From Luteibacter aegosomatis (GTDB taxonomy: Bacteria; Pseudomonadota; Gammaproteobacteria; Xanthomonadales; Rhodanobacteraceae), in contig NZ_CP095740.1 in the NCBI RefSeq assembly GCF_023078455.1, positions 4,678,501-4,742,500 on the forward strand: a stretch of DNA of 64,000 nucleotides, given 5' to 3'. Below are positions 1 through 8,788 of this stretch, piece by piece. Position 1 is the first letter of the stretch, and every line of letters begins with the position of its first letter. The notes beneath the pieces were generated by a model, which saw only the letters and a program-made list of their open reading frames with translations, was not told where the DNA came from and did not search any database. The position numbers were made by a program, and so were the translations under genes.

Positions 1-1
1 G

Positions 2-682
2 GCCGGGCTGGCGGCCGGCCTCCTCGGCGCCTGCCTGCTGCGCTACTTCTACGTGGTGGCGCAATGGCAGGCCCGCGTCGCGGCGGAGGCGCAGGCGCAG
101 GTGGCCGCGCTGCAGGCGCGCATCCGTCCGCATTTCCTCTTCAACAGCATGAACACCGTGGCCGCGCTGATCGGCATCGACCCACGCGCCGCGGAACGCA
201 CCGTGGAAAACCTCGCCGAGCTGTTCCGCGCCGCGCTCGGCGACGATCGTGACGGCACGGGCACGCTCGGCGACGAGTGGCGCCTCGTCGACCGCTATCT
301 CGACATCGAAGCGTTGCGCCTCGGCGAGCGCCTGCGCGTGGAGCGCCGCCTGGAGGCCTCCGAAGCGTTGCCGATGCCGCACCTGCTCTTGCAACCGCTG
401 GTGGAAAACGCGATCCGCCACGGCATCCAGCCCCGTGTCGACGGCGGCCTGCTGCGCATCGTCGCGCGCGCCGTGCCCGGCGGAACGGAACTGTGCGTGG
501 ACAACCCCCTGCCGCCGTCTCCCGCGCCAGCCGGGACGGGGCATGGCCTGCGCAACGTGCGCGAGCGCGTGCGTTATCTCTACGGCGACCGCGCCCGCGT
601 GCATGTCGAAACCATCGGCGATCGCTTCGCCGTCACCCTGTTTCTGCCGGAGGCGGCGCATGCGCGTGCTGATCGCCGATGA
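2..682 (+). CDS. Sensor histidine kinase, LytS/AlgZ type (5' end outside window)
   Basis: The reading frame is open from the left edge, so the start lies upstream. The first visible residues are hydrophobic (end of a membrane segment), followed by a short linker and the His_kinase motif RIRPHFLFNSMNTV, whose His is the expected autophosphorylation site. The C-terminal half has the ATPase N-box (LVENAIRHG) and a G-box (GTGHGLRNVRERV). This is the layout of AlgZ/LytS kinases, which pair with LytTR response regulators. The 3' end overlaps the downstream regulator by 23 bp, so the two are translationally linked. An internal GTG at 53 is in frame but is not likely the true start, because the membrane segment precedes it. 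Confidence 0.9.
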   Translation, partial: AGLAAGLLGACLLRYFYVVAQWQARVAAEAQAQVAALQARIRPHFLFNSMNTVAALIGIDPRAAERTVENLAELFRAALGDDRDGTGTLGDEWRLVDRYLDIEALRLGERLRVERRLEASEALPMPHLLLQPLVENAIRHGIQPRVDGGLLRIVARAVPGGTELCVDNPLPPSPAPAGTGHGLRNVRERVRYLYGDRARVHVETIGDRFAVTLFLPEAAHARADRR

Positions 683-1373
683 CGAACCGCTCGCGCGCAC
701 GCGGCTGGCCGCGTTGCTCGCCCACCACCGCGACGTCGAGGTCGTCGGCAGCGTCGCCGACGGCGAGGCGACGATCGCCGCGTGTTCGACGTTGCACCCC
801 GACATCGTGCTGCTCGACATCGACATGCCCGGCCTGCGCGGCACCGAGGCGGCGAAACGGCTCGCCGCCTTACCCGCGCGACCGCAGGTGGTGTTCTGCA
901 CGGCTTACGAAACGCACGCCCTGCAGGCCTTCGACCTGGGCGCCACCGATTACCTGCTCAAACCGGTGCGCGCCGAACGCCTCGAGGAAGCCCTGCGCCG
1001 TGTCGCGGCCCGGCTCACGGCCACGTCCGCGCCGGTACCGCCGCCCGACGCATGGTTGCGTGCGCGCAGCGGCAACGGCGAATGGCGCATCGCGCTCGCC
1101 GACGTGATCTACCTGCTGGCCGACGAAAAATACGTCGCCGTGCACCACGTGGGCGGCACGCACCTGATCGACGATTCGCTGCGCCAGCTCGAAGCGGCGC
1201 ACGGCGAACGACTGGTACGCCTGCACCGCAATTGCCTGGTGCCGCGGCATCGCCTGCTCGGCCTGAAGACCCTCCCCGACGGCCGCGTGCTTTCCCGGCT
1301 CGACGGCAGCGACGAAACCCCGGAAGTGAGCCGACGCAACCTGCCGGCCGTGCGCCAGCTGCTGCGCGGCTGA
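660..1373 (+). CDS. LytTR-family response regulator (AlgR-like)
   Basis: A 237-residue two-domain regulator. The N-terminal receiver domain has the acidic pair DD at 7-8, the phosphoacceptor Asp53 in VLLDIDMPG, and the conserved Lys in LLKPVRA. The C-terminal half (about 135-237) is a LytTR DNA-binding domain (IYLLADEKYVAVHH, RLHRNCLVPRH). The start ATG lies inside the end of the kinase gene. The order kinase-regulator-hemC matches the algZ-algR-hemC neighbourhood of pseudomonads and xanthomonads. Targets cannot be read from the sequence. Confidence 0.93.
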   Translation: MRVLIADDEPLARTRLAALLAHHRDVEVVGSVADGEATIAACSTLHPDIVLLDIDMPGLRGTEAAKRLAALPARPQVVFCTAYETHALQAFDLGATDYLLKPVRAERLEEALRRVAARLTATSAPVPPPDAWLRARSGNGEWRIALADVIYLLADEKYVAVHHVGGTHLIDDSLRQLEAAHGERLVRLHRNCLVPRHRLLGLKTLPDGRVLSRLDGSDETPEVSRRNLPAVRQLLRG

Positions 1374-1433
1374 GCGAAGGGCCATCGATTGGGCGACAAT
1401 AGCGCGCAACGCTCCATCCCTTCCAGGACCCTC

Positions 1434-2354
1434 ATGACCGCACCGCTTCGCATCGCAACGCGCAAGAGCGCGCTGGCCCTTTGGCAGGCCGAACACGTGG
1501 CCGGCCTGCTGCGGACGGCCCATCCGGGGCTCGCCGTGGAGCTGGTGCCGCTGTCCACGCGGGGCGACGAGATCCTCGACCGCTCGCTGGCCACCGTCGG
1601 CGGCAAGGGCCTGTTCCTCAAGGAACTGGAAATCGCGATGCAGGACGGTCGCGCCGACATCGCCGTGCATTCGCTCAAGGACGTGCCGGCCGAACTGGAG
1701 CCGGGCTTCACGCTGGCCGCGATCCTCGAACGCGCCGACGCCGCCGATGCCTTCATCAGCAACGGTTACGAAAAGCTCTCCGACCTCCCGCACGGCGCGA
1801 AGGTCGGCACCTCGTCGCTGCGCCGGCAGGCCCAGGTACACGCCCTGCGTCCCGACCTGCAACTGCTCGACCTGCGCGGCAACGTGAACACGCGCCTGGC
1901 CAAGCTCGACGAAGGCCAGTACGACGCCATCATCCTCGCGTGCGCGGGCGTGGAGCGCCTTGGCCTGGGCCATCGCATCCGCACGCGCCTGGCCAGTCCC
2001 GACTGGCTGCCCGCCCCGGGGCAGGGTGCCATCGCGGTGGAGGCCCGCGCCGACGACGCTCGCACGATCGAGCTGCTGAAGGCGGTCGACGACGCGCACA
2101 CGAGGCTCGCCATCGATGCCGAGCGCGCACTCAACGAGAAACTGGGCGGCAGCTGCGCGGTCGCGATCGGCGCGCTTTGCGTGCTGGGCGAGCGCGGGCT
2201 CACGCTGCACGGGCTGGTGGGGGATGCGGCCAGCGGCGAGCTGGTTCGTGCGCAGGCCAGCATCGAAGGCGACCGACCCGTGGAGCTGGGGCATGAGGTG
2301 GCGGCCTTGTTGCTGTCGCAGGGCGCCGACGAGTTGCTCAAGCCCCAACGCTGA
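1434..2354 (+). CDS. hemC: Hydroxymethylbilane synthase (porphobilinogen deaminase)
   Basis: 306 residues, the normal family length. It polymerises four porphobilinogens into hydroxymethylbilane in tetrapyrrole (haem) synthesis in the cytosol. Recognisable motifs are [13 protein letters not shown] at the N-terminus, [37 protein letters not shown] and the cofactor loop [11 protein letters not shown], whose Cys carries the dipyrromethane primer. A longer frame opens at a TTG at 1389, but the family N-terminus fits the ATG at 1434. It lies 60 bp after the response regulator and may share its transcript. Confidence 0.97.
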   Translation: MTAPLRIATRKSALALWQAEHVAGLLRTAHPGLAVELVPLSTRGDEILDRSLATVGGKGLFLKELEIAMQDGRADIAVHSLKDVPAELEPGFTLAAILERADAADAFISNGYEKLSDLPHGAKVGTSSLRRQAQVHALRPDLQLLDLRGNVNTRLAKLDEGQYDAIILACAGVERLGLGHRIRTRLASPDWLPAPGQGAIAVEARADDARTIELLKAVDDAHTRLAIDAERALNEKLGGSCAVAIGALCVLGERGLTLHGLVGDAASGELVRAQASIEGDRPVELGHEVAALLLSQGADELLKPQR

Positions 2355-2365
2355 CGCAACCCCCA

Positions 2366-2439
2366 TCGCGGACAGGGTCCGCTCCCACCCTTCGGTAGGC
2401 AACCTCGCTACCGAAGGGTGGGAGCCGCGATGTCCGGCG
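2366..2439. repeat. REP-like palindrome, form A, between convergent genes
   Basis: Left arm: a GCGGACAGGGTCCGC hairpin followed by TCCCACCCTTCGGTAG. Right arm begins CTACCGAAGGGTGGGAGC, an exact 18-bp complement of the inner left arm. The outer part of the right arm has drifted (CGCGATGTCCGGCGA). It lies between hemC and the convergent DUF481 gene and could fold as a bidirectional terminator. Confidence 0.85.
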
Positions 2440-2450
2440 AAGAGGGCGAC

Positions 2451-3317
2451 TCAGAAGTTGTAGACGAGGTTCGTCGTCATCAGCTTGTCGGTGCTCACCG
2501 TGCCCGGCTGCGTATCGCTGTTGTAGCGGATCTGGTAACCCACCTTCAGCGCCATCTTCTTGGTCATGCTCACCGACACGCCGATGTCGTTCTGGTAGTA
2601 CTGGTTCTTCGAGCCCGCTTCGACCAGCAGCGTGTCTTCCAGCGCGGTGTTGTCGGTCAGGCGGTACTTGCCGTTCACCAGGCCACGACCCACCACCTCG
2701 CTTTCCGCGTCCGGCGTGTAGCGCTCGCTGACGGGGTTGCCGTCCGCACCCAGCACCGGGGTGCCGTCGGCGTTGAGTACCGCACGATCGGACTTCGCCG
2801 GCTGATAGCGCTTGAAACCGGGGCCGATTTCGAACGAGAGCTCGGCGCGTTCGTTCTTCAGGGCGATGTAGCCGTAGCCCACCGAGACGATGCCCTGCCA
2901 GGTGTTCGCGCCGAAGTCGTCGTGCTCGTAACGCGCGGCGGTCACCACGTAGCTGCGCGGATCGAACTTGTAGCCCACCGAGGCGCCGGTGTCGTAGCGG
3001 TTGGCGGTGGTGCTGAACTTGTCGACGGTATTGCCGTCGGGGTCGGTCACCGCGACCTCGCCCTTCGAACGCAGGCCGTTGAGGAAGAAGTTGTTCTTCC
3101 AGACCTCGTTTTCCTGGCTCAGGCCGAGCTTGGCGTTGGCGTTCTCCGAACGGGAGTTGCCGCGCGAGGAGGCGAAACCGAATTCGCCCGAGCCGGTCCA
3201 GCCGCCGTTCTGCGAAGGGTTGGCATCCTGCGCCGGGGTGGTGGTGGCGGCGTCCTGGGCCTGCGCGGCGAGAGGCAGCGCGGCAAGGACGAGCGTGGCG
3301 ATAAGCAGTTTTTTCAT
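2451..3317 (-). CDS. DUF481 (YdiY-like) outer-membrane protein
   Basis: 288 residues with a clear Sec signal peptide (MKKLLIATLVLAALPLAAQAQ). The mature part has alternating beta-strand patterns (GSGEFGFASSRGNSRSENANAKL, GKYRLTDNTALEDTLLVEAG) and ends in Phe (TNLVYNF), as outer-membrane barrels do. This is the DUF481/YdiY layout; the family has no well-defined biochemical role but is linked to salt or pH-responsive envelope proteins. A loop near residues 160-190 contains a DGTPVLGADGNP stretch like a calcium-binding or turn-rich insert. Monocistronic in appearance. Confidence 0.85.
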   Translation of the reverse strand: MKKLLIATLVLAALPLAAQAQDAATTTPAQDANPSQNGGWTGSGEFGFASSRGNSRSENANAKLGLSQENEVWKNNFFLNGLRSKGEVAVTDPDGNTVDKFSTTANRYDTGASVGYKFDPRSYVVTAARYEHDDFGANTWQGIVSVGYGYIALKNERAELSFEIGPGFKRYQPAKSDRAVLNADGTPVLGADGNPVSERYTPDAESEVVGRGLVNGKYRLTDNTALEDTLLVEAGSKNQYYQNDIGVSVSMTKKMALKVGYQIRYNSDTQPGTVSTDKLMTTNLVYNF

Positions 3318-3405
3318 CGTCTACCCGAAGTGTGTTTGAAACAGGTTGTCATACGGCCGTCCAGACGGCCATGGGTGGCGCACCCCCGCGCCGAAATACC
3401 TTTGC

Positions 3406-4329
3406 CTAGCCCGTGGCCAACTGCGCGTAGGCCACGCCGTAGAGCCGATGCTCCAGACATTGACCGATAGCGCAGCTTAACGTCGCCACACCGGCCGTCA
3501 GCAGCTGTGTCGCGGGCTCGCCGTGGGTCACCAGCAGCACGCAGGGCAGGCCCACGGACAGCACCGCCACGCCGAAGCGACTGCCCAGCAACGACAGGCC
3601 CCAGCGTCCGCCCACGGTCCGCGCCTCCGCGCCGTTGTCGGCGGCGAACCGGCGCAGCGCCCGCCAGCGCATGCCTTCGACCACGCCCGCGGCCAGCGCG
3701 ACCGCGAGCAATCCCAGCCGCCAGGGATTCCCGGGGCCGGTGGGCATCTGCCCTTCGATGCACAGCCAGAACCACAGGCCTCCGGCGAAGAGGCCGGATA
3801 TGGTGCGGCCGAAGGGCTGCAGGTTGGCCAGCGCCGCCAGGTCGGCCGGCAGGGGTCGTGCCGCCGCGCGGGCCGTATAGACCAGGGTCGCCAGGCTGCA
3901 CAGCATGAGGGCCGCGCCGGCCAGGCGCGTGGCCCAGAAGTCGTTGCCGCCCCGCGCCAGCCCGGCCAGCGCCAGCATGGGCAGGTAATTGGCCATGGCG
4001 ACCAGGCCTTCCCGCGTCGGCATCATCCGCTTCACCGGGTTCCAGCCGTGCCAGTCCGGGGCGAATCGCAATCTCAGGCAGGTCGCGACCAGGCCCGTGC
4101 TCGCGAGCACCAGGCCGATGGCCAGCGGCACCAGCACCTCGCCGCGGCCATCGGGGTACAAGCCCAGGGCCAGCGAGGTGCCCAGCACCATCCATAAGCC
4201 GTAGCCGCCCGCCGTGGCGGTCTGGACGATCGCCATCGGAACGGAAAACAGGCTATGGGCGCGAGTCGCGTCGCCGTGGGGTTCATGCCGGTCCAGGGCG
4301 ACGGACGACGCTTCGTTCGGTTCCGTCAT
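3406..4329 (-). CDS. Polytopic inner-membrane protein, function unknown
   Basis: 307 residues from the ATG at 4329 (MTEPNEASS...); a longer frame to 4434 adds a Gly/Pro/Arg-rich leader that looks non-coding. After a polar N-terminal 35 residues I count about eight hydrophobic stretches (for example VPMAIVQTATAGGYGLWMVL, LVPLAIGLVLASTGLVATCL, LFAGGLWFWLCIEG). The polar link DWHGWNPVKRMMPTREGL between helices 2 and 3 faintly recalls DmsC-type anchors of DMSO reductase, but no partner reductase is nearby. I treat it as unknown. It is divergent from the WYL regulator gene. Confidence 0.7.
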   Translation of the reverse strand: MTEPNEASSVALDRHEPHGDATRAHSLFSVPMAIVQTATAGGYGLWMVLGTSLALGLYPDGRGEVLVPLAIGLVLASTGLVATCLRLRFAPDWHGWNPVKRMMPTREGLVAMANYLPMLALAGLARGGNDFWATRLAGAALMLCSLATLVYTARAAARPLPADLAALANLQPFGRTISGLFAGGLWFWLCIEGQMPTGPGNPWRLGLLAVALAAGVVEGMRWRALRRFAADNGAEARTVGGRWGLSLLGSRFGVAVLSVGLPCVLLVTHGEPATQLLTAGVATLSCAIGQCLEHRLYGVAYAQLATG

Positions 4330-4521
4330 GCTCGAGGGGCCTTGCGGCGAATCGCAAAGCAGCATTTTTGCGCCTATCGCCCCCGGGCGCAAACCCGGCC
4401 CCCCGCCCTTGCGGACGGCCCCGGCCGACGCCATGCTTGGTGCGCGTAGATACGGGCGTCACGACCCATTCGGTCACACTAGTTCGCGCATCCTTTTTCG
4501 CTCCACCTGCCGGCGACATCC

Positions 4522-5514
4522 ATGGACCGCTACGAGCGCATTCTCACCCTGCACCGCCTGCTGAAATCGGCCCATTACCCGGTGCCGCTTTCCCGCCTCA
4601 TGGACGAGCTGGAATGCTCGCGCGCCACCCTTTACCGCGATGTCGCCTTCCTGCGCGACGCGCTGGGCGCCCCGGTACAGAGCGTGGCCGGCGAACAGGC
4701 CTCGTTCCGCTACGAGGCCGGCGAGGGCGACAGCTTCGAGCTGCCGGGCCTGTGGCTGACCAGCGACGAGCTGGCGGCCCTGATGGCCCTGAACGAACTC
4801 ATCGGGCGCTCCGACCCGGGCGTGCTGGCCGGTGCGCTCGCCCCGTTCAAGGCACGCATCGAGCGCCTGCTCTCCGACCACGGCAGCGGCAAGTCGCTGC
4901 CGGTGGACCGCATCCGGGTGATCTCTTGGGGTGCGCGCAAGATGGACCAGCAGGTGTTCCGCGTGGTGGCCGGTGCCGTGCTCGAACGCAAGCAGCTCAC
5001 CTTCCGCTACCGGGCACGCACCACCAACGCCGACAGCAAGCGCACGGTGTCGCCGCAGCGCCTCACCCACTACCGCGACAACTGGTACCTCGACGTGTGG
5101 GATCACGACCGCGAGGCGCTACGCAGCTTCGCCGTGGACCGCATCGCCGAACCCCACGCGCAGGACGCCCGCGCCCGCGACGTGGAGGAAGCCGAGCTCA
5201 ACGACCTGCTCGCCTCCAGCTACGGCATCTTCGCCGGCAAGCCGAAGGCCTGGGCCGTCATCCGTTTCTCCTCGCACGCCGCGCGCTGGGTGGCCGACGA
5301 GCACTGGCATTCGCAGCAGAAGGGCGAGTGGATGCCCGACGGCCGCTACGAGCTGAAGGTGCCGTACTCCAACCCGCGCGAGTTGCTGATGGACGTGCTC
5401 AAGTACGGACCCGACGCGGAGGTCGTCTCGCCGCTGCCGTTGCGCGAGGAAATGAAGATCCTGCTCCAGCTCGCCCTCTCCGGGTACCAGAACGGGTCCG
5501 GTAACCCGCGTTGA
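4522..5514 (+). CDS. WYL-domain transcriptional regulator
   Basis: 330 residues. The N-terminus is a winged helix-turn-helix (LSRLMDELECSRATLYRDVAFL), the centre a linker, and residues about 145-245 a WYL domain with the signature WYLDVWDH and SFAVDRI. The C-terminus has a WCX-type extension. Such proteins bind ligands or single-stranded nucleic acid through WYL and regulate stress, DNA-damage or defence genes. It is divergent from the membrane protein upstream (192-bp shared regulatory region) and lies 7 bp before the patatin gene, so the two are probably co-transcribed. Confidence 0.9.
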   Translation: MDRYERILTLHRLLKSAHYPVPLSRLMDELECSRATLYRDVAFLRDALGAPVQSVAGEQASFRYEAGEGDSFELPGLWLTSDELAALMALNELIGRSDPGVLAGALAPFKARIERLLSDHGSGKSLPVDRIRVISWGARKMDQQVFRVVAGAVLERKQLTFRYRARTTNADSKRTVSPQRLTHYRDNWYLDVWDHDREALRSFAVDRIAEPHAQDARARDVEEAELNDLLASSYGIFAGKPKAWAVIRFSSHAARWVADEHWHSQQKGEWMPDGRYELKVPYSNPRELLMDVLKYGPDAEVVSPLPLREEMKILLQLALSGYQNGSGNPR

Positions 5515-5521
5515 ACGTTCC

Positions 5522-6466
5522 ATGAGCGATTTCGACATCGCCGATCCCGGCGCCGTACCCGCGATCCAGGCCATTCCGCGCAAACCTCGCGTCGCGCTCG
5601 CGCTCGGCGCCGGCGCCGCGAAGGGGCTGGCCCACATCGGCGCGATCGAGGTGCTCGAAGAACGCGGCTTCGAGATCGTCGCCATCGCCGGCACCTCGAT
5701 GGGCGCCCTCATCGGTGGCATCTACGCGATGGGCAAGCTCGAGGTGTACCGCGACTGGGTGTCGACGCTCGCCCGCTTCGACGTGTTGCGGCTGGTCGAC
5801 TGGAGCTTTTCCGGCGGCGGCTTCATCAAGGGCGACCGCATCATGGCCGCGCTGCGCGAGCTGATCGGCGAGGTGAACATCGAGGAACTGGCGATCCCCT
5901 ACACGGCGGTCGCCACCGACCTGGATCGCGAGCGCGAGGTGTGGCTCACGCGCGGCCCGCTGTTCGATGCGATCCGCGCGTCCATCGCCATCCCGACGCT
6001 GTTCCGCCCCTACGCGCACGAAGGCCGCCGCCTCGTCGACGGCGCGCTGCTCAATCCGCTGCCGGTGCTGCCGCTGATGCGCGAGGACGCCGACTACGTG
6101 GTGGCGGTGAGCGTCGATGGCGCGGCGGAATTGCAGAAGACGCCGGAAAAGGACGTGACCGCGGTCGCCGACGCGGGCTACGTCTCGAAACTGGGGCGAA
6201 TGATCGGCAAGGTGCTGCCGCGCGGCGAGCCGAAGCTACGCGATCCGGGGGCCTTCGAACTGATGACCCAGGCCATGGACCTCATGCAGGCCAACCTCTC
6301 GCGCCTGCGCCTGGCCGCCTACCGGCCCGACCTGCTGATCGAGCTGCCGCGCAACGTGTCGGCGGTGTACGAGTTCTATCGGGCGCGCGAGCTGATCGAG
6401 CTGGGGCGGAGGAAGACGGAGGAGGCGCTCAGCGGATGGGAACCGCGGGGCTTGCCTGTGCGCTGA
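5522..6466 (+). CDS. Patatin-like phospholipase (RssA type)
   Basis: 314 residues. The patatin dyad is visible: oxyanion loop GAGAAKGLAHIG near residue 28, nucleophile elbow GTSMG near residue 58, and the catalytic Asp in DGALLNPLPV. The length and absence of a signal peptide fit the cytosolic RssA/NTE-type esterases that hydrolyse acyl esters of phospholipids. It follows the WYL gene by 7 bp, and a REP-like block starts 9 bp after the stop. No other strong candidate family. Confidence 0.9.
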   Translation: MSDFDIADPGAVPAIQAIPRKPRVALALGAGAAKGLAHIGAIEVLEERGFEIVAIAGTSMGALIGGIYAMGKLEVYRDWVSTLARFDVLRLVDWSFSGGGFIKGDRIMAALRELIGEVNIEELAIPYTAVATDLDREREVWLTRGPLFDAIRASIAIPTLFRPYAHEGRRLVDGALLNPLPVLPLMREDADYVVAVSVDGAAELQKTPEKDVTAVADAGYVSKLGRMIGKVLPRGEPKLRDPGAFELMTQAMDLMQANLSRLRLAAYRPDLLIELPRNVSAVYEFYRARELIELGRRKTEEALSGWEPRGLPVR

Positions 6467-6475
6467 GGCACGCTG

Positions 6476-6698
6476 GATTCGCCGATACGATCGGCTCCCA
6501 CCCCTCCGGTAGCCGGGTATCGAAGCCCTGCTGCCGATGATCCGTACGTCGGGAGACGGGGCACGAACCTGCCACCGGAGGGGTCGGAGCCCCTTCGGTA
6601 GTCGGCTATCGAAGTCCTGCTGCCGATGATCCGTACGTCGGGAGACGAAGCACGAACCTGGCTACCGAAGGGGTGGGAGCCGATCGTATCGGCGAATC
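6476..6698. repeat. REP-like element, form B, with internal ~90-bp tandem duplication
   Basis: Outer arms are GATTCGCCGATACGATCGGC (left) and its complement at the right end, each with a GCCGATACGATCGGC hairpin. Between them lie two direct repeats of about 90 bp (6501-6590 and 6591-6680), each containing CTGCTGCCGATGATCCG and bounded by its own CC[T/C]TCGGTAG / complementary arms. It separates the patatin gene from the convergent glycosyltransferase gene. Confidence 0.85.
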
Positions 6699-6704
6699 GG
6701 CGTG

Positions 6705-7421
6705 TCAGATTTCCTCAGTGCGCGTGACCTTGGCCCGGCGCATCAGCCACGCCACGCCGCGCAGGTCGGCCAGCCCCACCCACAGGCGATCGAGCATGCC
6801 GTACTTCGACGTGCCCGCCGTGCGTGGACGGTGGCCCACCGGCACGCTCTGGCTGGCGAAGCCCGCGCGCTTGACCAGGGCCGGCAGGTAGCGGTGCATG
6901 TGGTCGAAATAGGGCAGGCGCAGGAAGGTGTCGCGCTCGAACAGCTTCAGGCCGCAACCGGTATCCGGCGTGTCGTCGCGCAGCATGCGCGAGCGCACCG
7001 CGTTGGCGACCTTCGAGGAGATGCGCTTGTTGAAGCTGTCCCGACGGGTGACGCGCCAGCCGGCGAAGAGTTTCATATCGGGCGCCGCGCCGTCGCGCGC
7101 GGCGAGCAGCTTGGGGATGTCGGCCGGGTCGTTCTGGCCATCGCCGTCGAGCGTGGCCACCCATGGCGCGCGCGCCGCGCGCACGCCGTTCCACACGGCC
7201 GTGCTCTGCCCGCTGCGGGTCACGTGGCGGATGATGCGCAGCTCCGGATACTGCGCGCGCGCCGCCGTGAGCACCGCCACGCTGTCGTCGGTGCTGTCGT
7301 CGTCGACGTAGATGATCTCGAAGTCGATCCGGCCGCGCAGGGCCGATGCGATCTCGGCGAGGAGGGGCGGGATGTTGTCGCGCTCGTTGAAGACGGGCAC
7401 GACCACGGCGAGGTCGGTCAT
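6705..7421 (-). CDS. Family 2 glycosyltransferase (dolichyl/polyprenyl-phosphate sugar synthase-like)
   Basis: 238 residues, GT-A fold. Motifs: VVPVFNERDNI at the N-terminus, the nucleotide-binding IIYVDDDSTDDS, the DxD-like TLDGDGQNDP, and the acceptor-side DTGCGLKLFERD. There is no C-terminal membrane pair, so it resembles DPM1-type cytosolic polyprenyl-phosphate mannosyl/glucosyl transferases rather than ArnC/GtrB. It probably transfers a sugar to a lipid carrier for envelope glycan modification. Its stop is only 7 bp from the repeat element. No glycan cluster surrounds it. Confidence 0.88.
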   Translation of the reverse strand: MTDLAVVVPVFNERDNIPPLLAEIASALRGRIDFEIIYVDDDSTDDSVAVLTAARAQYPELRIIRHVTRSGQSTAVWNGVRAARAPWVATLDGDGQNDPADIPKLLAARDGAAPDMKLFAGWRVTRRDSFNKRISSKVANAVRSRMLRDDTPDTGCGLKLFERDTFLRLPYFDHMHRYLPALVKRAGFASQSVPVGHRPRTAGTSKYGMLDRLWVGLADLRGVAWLMRRAKVTRTEEI

Positions 7422-7500
7422 CGCGGTTCCGGGCTAGGGGATTCGGGGCGGCATTATCGCCCAACCGGCGCCGGATGGGGCCGCGGACGCGGCCGGTCGT

Positions 7501-8238
7501 TCAGATCCGGCCCACGGCCTGCGGCACGGGCCCCTCGATGGCCGAGCGCCACGCGCGTGCCACGGCATCCATGGCGTGGCGGCTGGCGCCTTCCTGCGCC
7601 ATCACCACCAGCGTGCCGCCATGCAGGGCCAGGGCGCGACCGTCCCAGCCCTCGCGATGGAAACTCGTATCGGCGTCGCTCATCTTGCCCGGCATGTACA
7701 GCGCCACCACGGGCTCGTCGTTCATGCGGGTGACCACGTGCACGGCCGGGTACGGACCCACCATGCAGTCGTGCACGTAGGTGACGCCCTGCGGCGCCGG
7801 CCCCTTGAGCGGAACGGCGCGCCCGGCGAATCCGGCTTCCACGTCCGTATCGGCGATGGGAGCGGTCATCGCCAGGGAGTCCGCCTCGTAGGGCATGTGC
7901 GCCACGGCGAGGGCGGGCAACGACGTGGCATCGGCGTGGCGCCAGAGCATGCCGCCACCCATGACCGCGATCAGCAACGAGGCGGCCATCGCCATCCAGG
8001 CCCGGCGGCGACCGACCTGGACGCGGCGCTCCGCCGTCGCCTGGGCGAGCAGGATACGGTCGGCGAGCCCCTCCGGGACGGGCACGGCGAGCGCCGCCTC
8101 GAGGTCGTCGTCGAAACGCTGTGCGCGCTGCCAGAAGGCGGCGCAGCCTTCGGTGCAGGTATCGCGGTGGGCGAGCAATTCGGGGGCGCGCGAACGCGGC
8201 TCGGCGCCGATGCGGCGGCGGAAGTCGAGGCAGTTCAT
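7501..8238 (-). CDS. DUF3379-type membrane protein, probable anti-sigma factor
   Basis: 245 residues. The N-terminal cytosolic part starts MNCLDFRRRIGAEP and carries a spaced His/Cys pair (LLAHRDTCTEGCAAF), like zinc anti-sigma heads. One membrane helix follows (WMAMAASLLIAVMGGGMLW, about 82-100) and then a periplasmic domain of about 140 residues. The start overlaps the stop of the ECF sigma gene by 4 bp (ATGA), which supports a sigma/anti-sigma pair. The role as anti-sigma factor is inferred from this pairing and from DUF3379 relatives. Confidence 0.8.
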   Translation of the reverse strand: MNCLDFRRRIGAEPRSRAPELLAHRDTCTEGCAAFWQRAQRFDDDLEAALAVPVPEGLADRILLAQATAERRVQVGRRRAWMAMAASLLIAVMGGGMLWRHADATSLPALAVAHMPYEADSLAMTAPIADTDVEAGFAGRAVPLKGPAPQGVTYVHDCMVGPYPAVHVVTRMNDEPVVALYMPGKMSDADTSFHREGWDGRALALHGGTLVVMAQEGASRHAMDAVARAWRSAIEGPVPQAVGRI

Positions 8239-8771
8239 CGACGGACTCCCTCCGTGGTCGATTTCCCGCCGCCCAGCAGCTGCTTCAGGCGTTGGCGGGC
8301 ACGAAAGAGCTGGGTCATCACGGCACCCGGCTGCTGGTCGGTGGCGGCGGCGATCTCGTCGCAGCTCATGCCCCCCAGCACCTGCATGGCGAGCGGCTCG
8401 CGGTATTTGTCGGGCAGCTTCAGCATGGCGTCTCGCACCTGTGCGGCGTCGCCACTGCGTTCGGGGCTGGCGAAGGCGGCATCCTCGGGCACGCTGTCGT
8501 CCAGCTCCACGGTGTCGAAGCGCTTGCGCTCGTAGAGCCGCGCATGCTCGCGGCGAAGGATCGTGATGAGCCAGGGCTTGGCCGACTCGGCGTCGCGAAG
8601 GGCATCGAGGTTTTTCCAGGCGCGCAGGAAGGTCTCCTGGACCAGGTCCTGGGCGACGGTCTCCGAGCGCGACAGCCAGAAGGCGAACCGGTAGAGGTCG
8701 GCCGACAGGGCGCGCACCATGGCTTCGTACTGGCGCTGTTTCGGGTTCACGTTCCCTTTGACCGGCGCCAT
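8235..8771 (-). CDS. ECF RNA polymerase sigma factor
   Basis: 178 residues. Sigma region 2 is seen at about 18-85 (LYRFAFWLSRSETVAQDLVQETFLRAWKN, then AKPWLITILRREHAR) and region 4 at about 118-168 (LPDKYREPLAMQVLGGMSCDEIAAATDQQPGAVMTQLFRARQRLKQ). The start is preceded by TAAGGAAA at a 7-nt spacing. It begins 17 bp after the parB stop on the same strand, so it may be read through from the parAB transcript, and it overlaps its putative anti-sigma gene. The target regulon is not evident. Confidence 0.93.
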   Translation of the reverse strand: MAPVKGNVNPKQRQYEAMVRALSADLYRFAFWLSRSETVAQDLVQETFLRAWKNLDALRDAESAKPWLITILRREHARLYERKRFDTVELDDSVPEDAAFASPERSGDAAQVRDAMLKLPDKYREPLAMQVLGGMSCDEIAAATDQQPGAVMTQLFRARQRLKQLLGGGKSTTEGVRR

Positions 8772-8788
8772 CGGTATTTCCTTACATC

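Noticed and set aside
2366..2439. Rho-independent terminators at REP elements
   Set aside because: Stems are strong, but no T-runs follow, so I annotate them as repeats with possible terminator side-effects only.
3406..4329. DMSO reductase anchor (DmsC) identity
   Set aside because: Only a vague helix-loop resemblance and no partner subunits; kept as unknown membrane protein.
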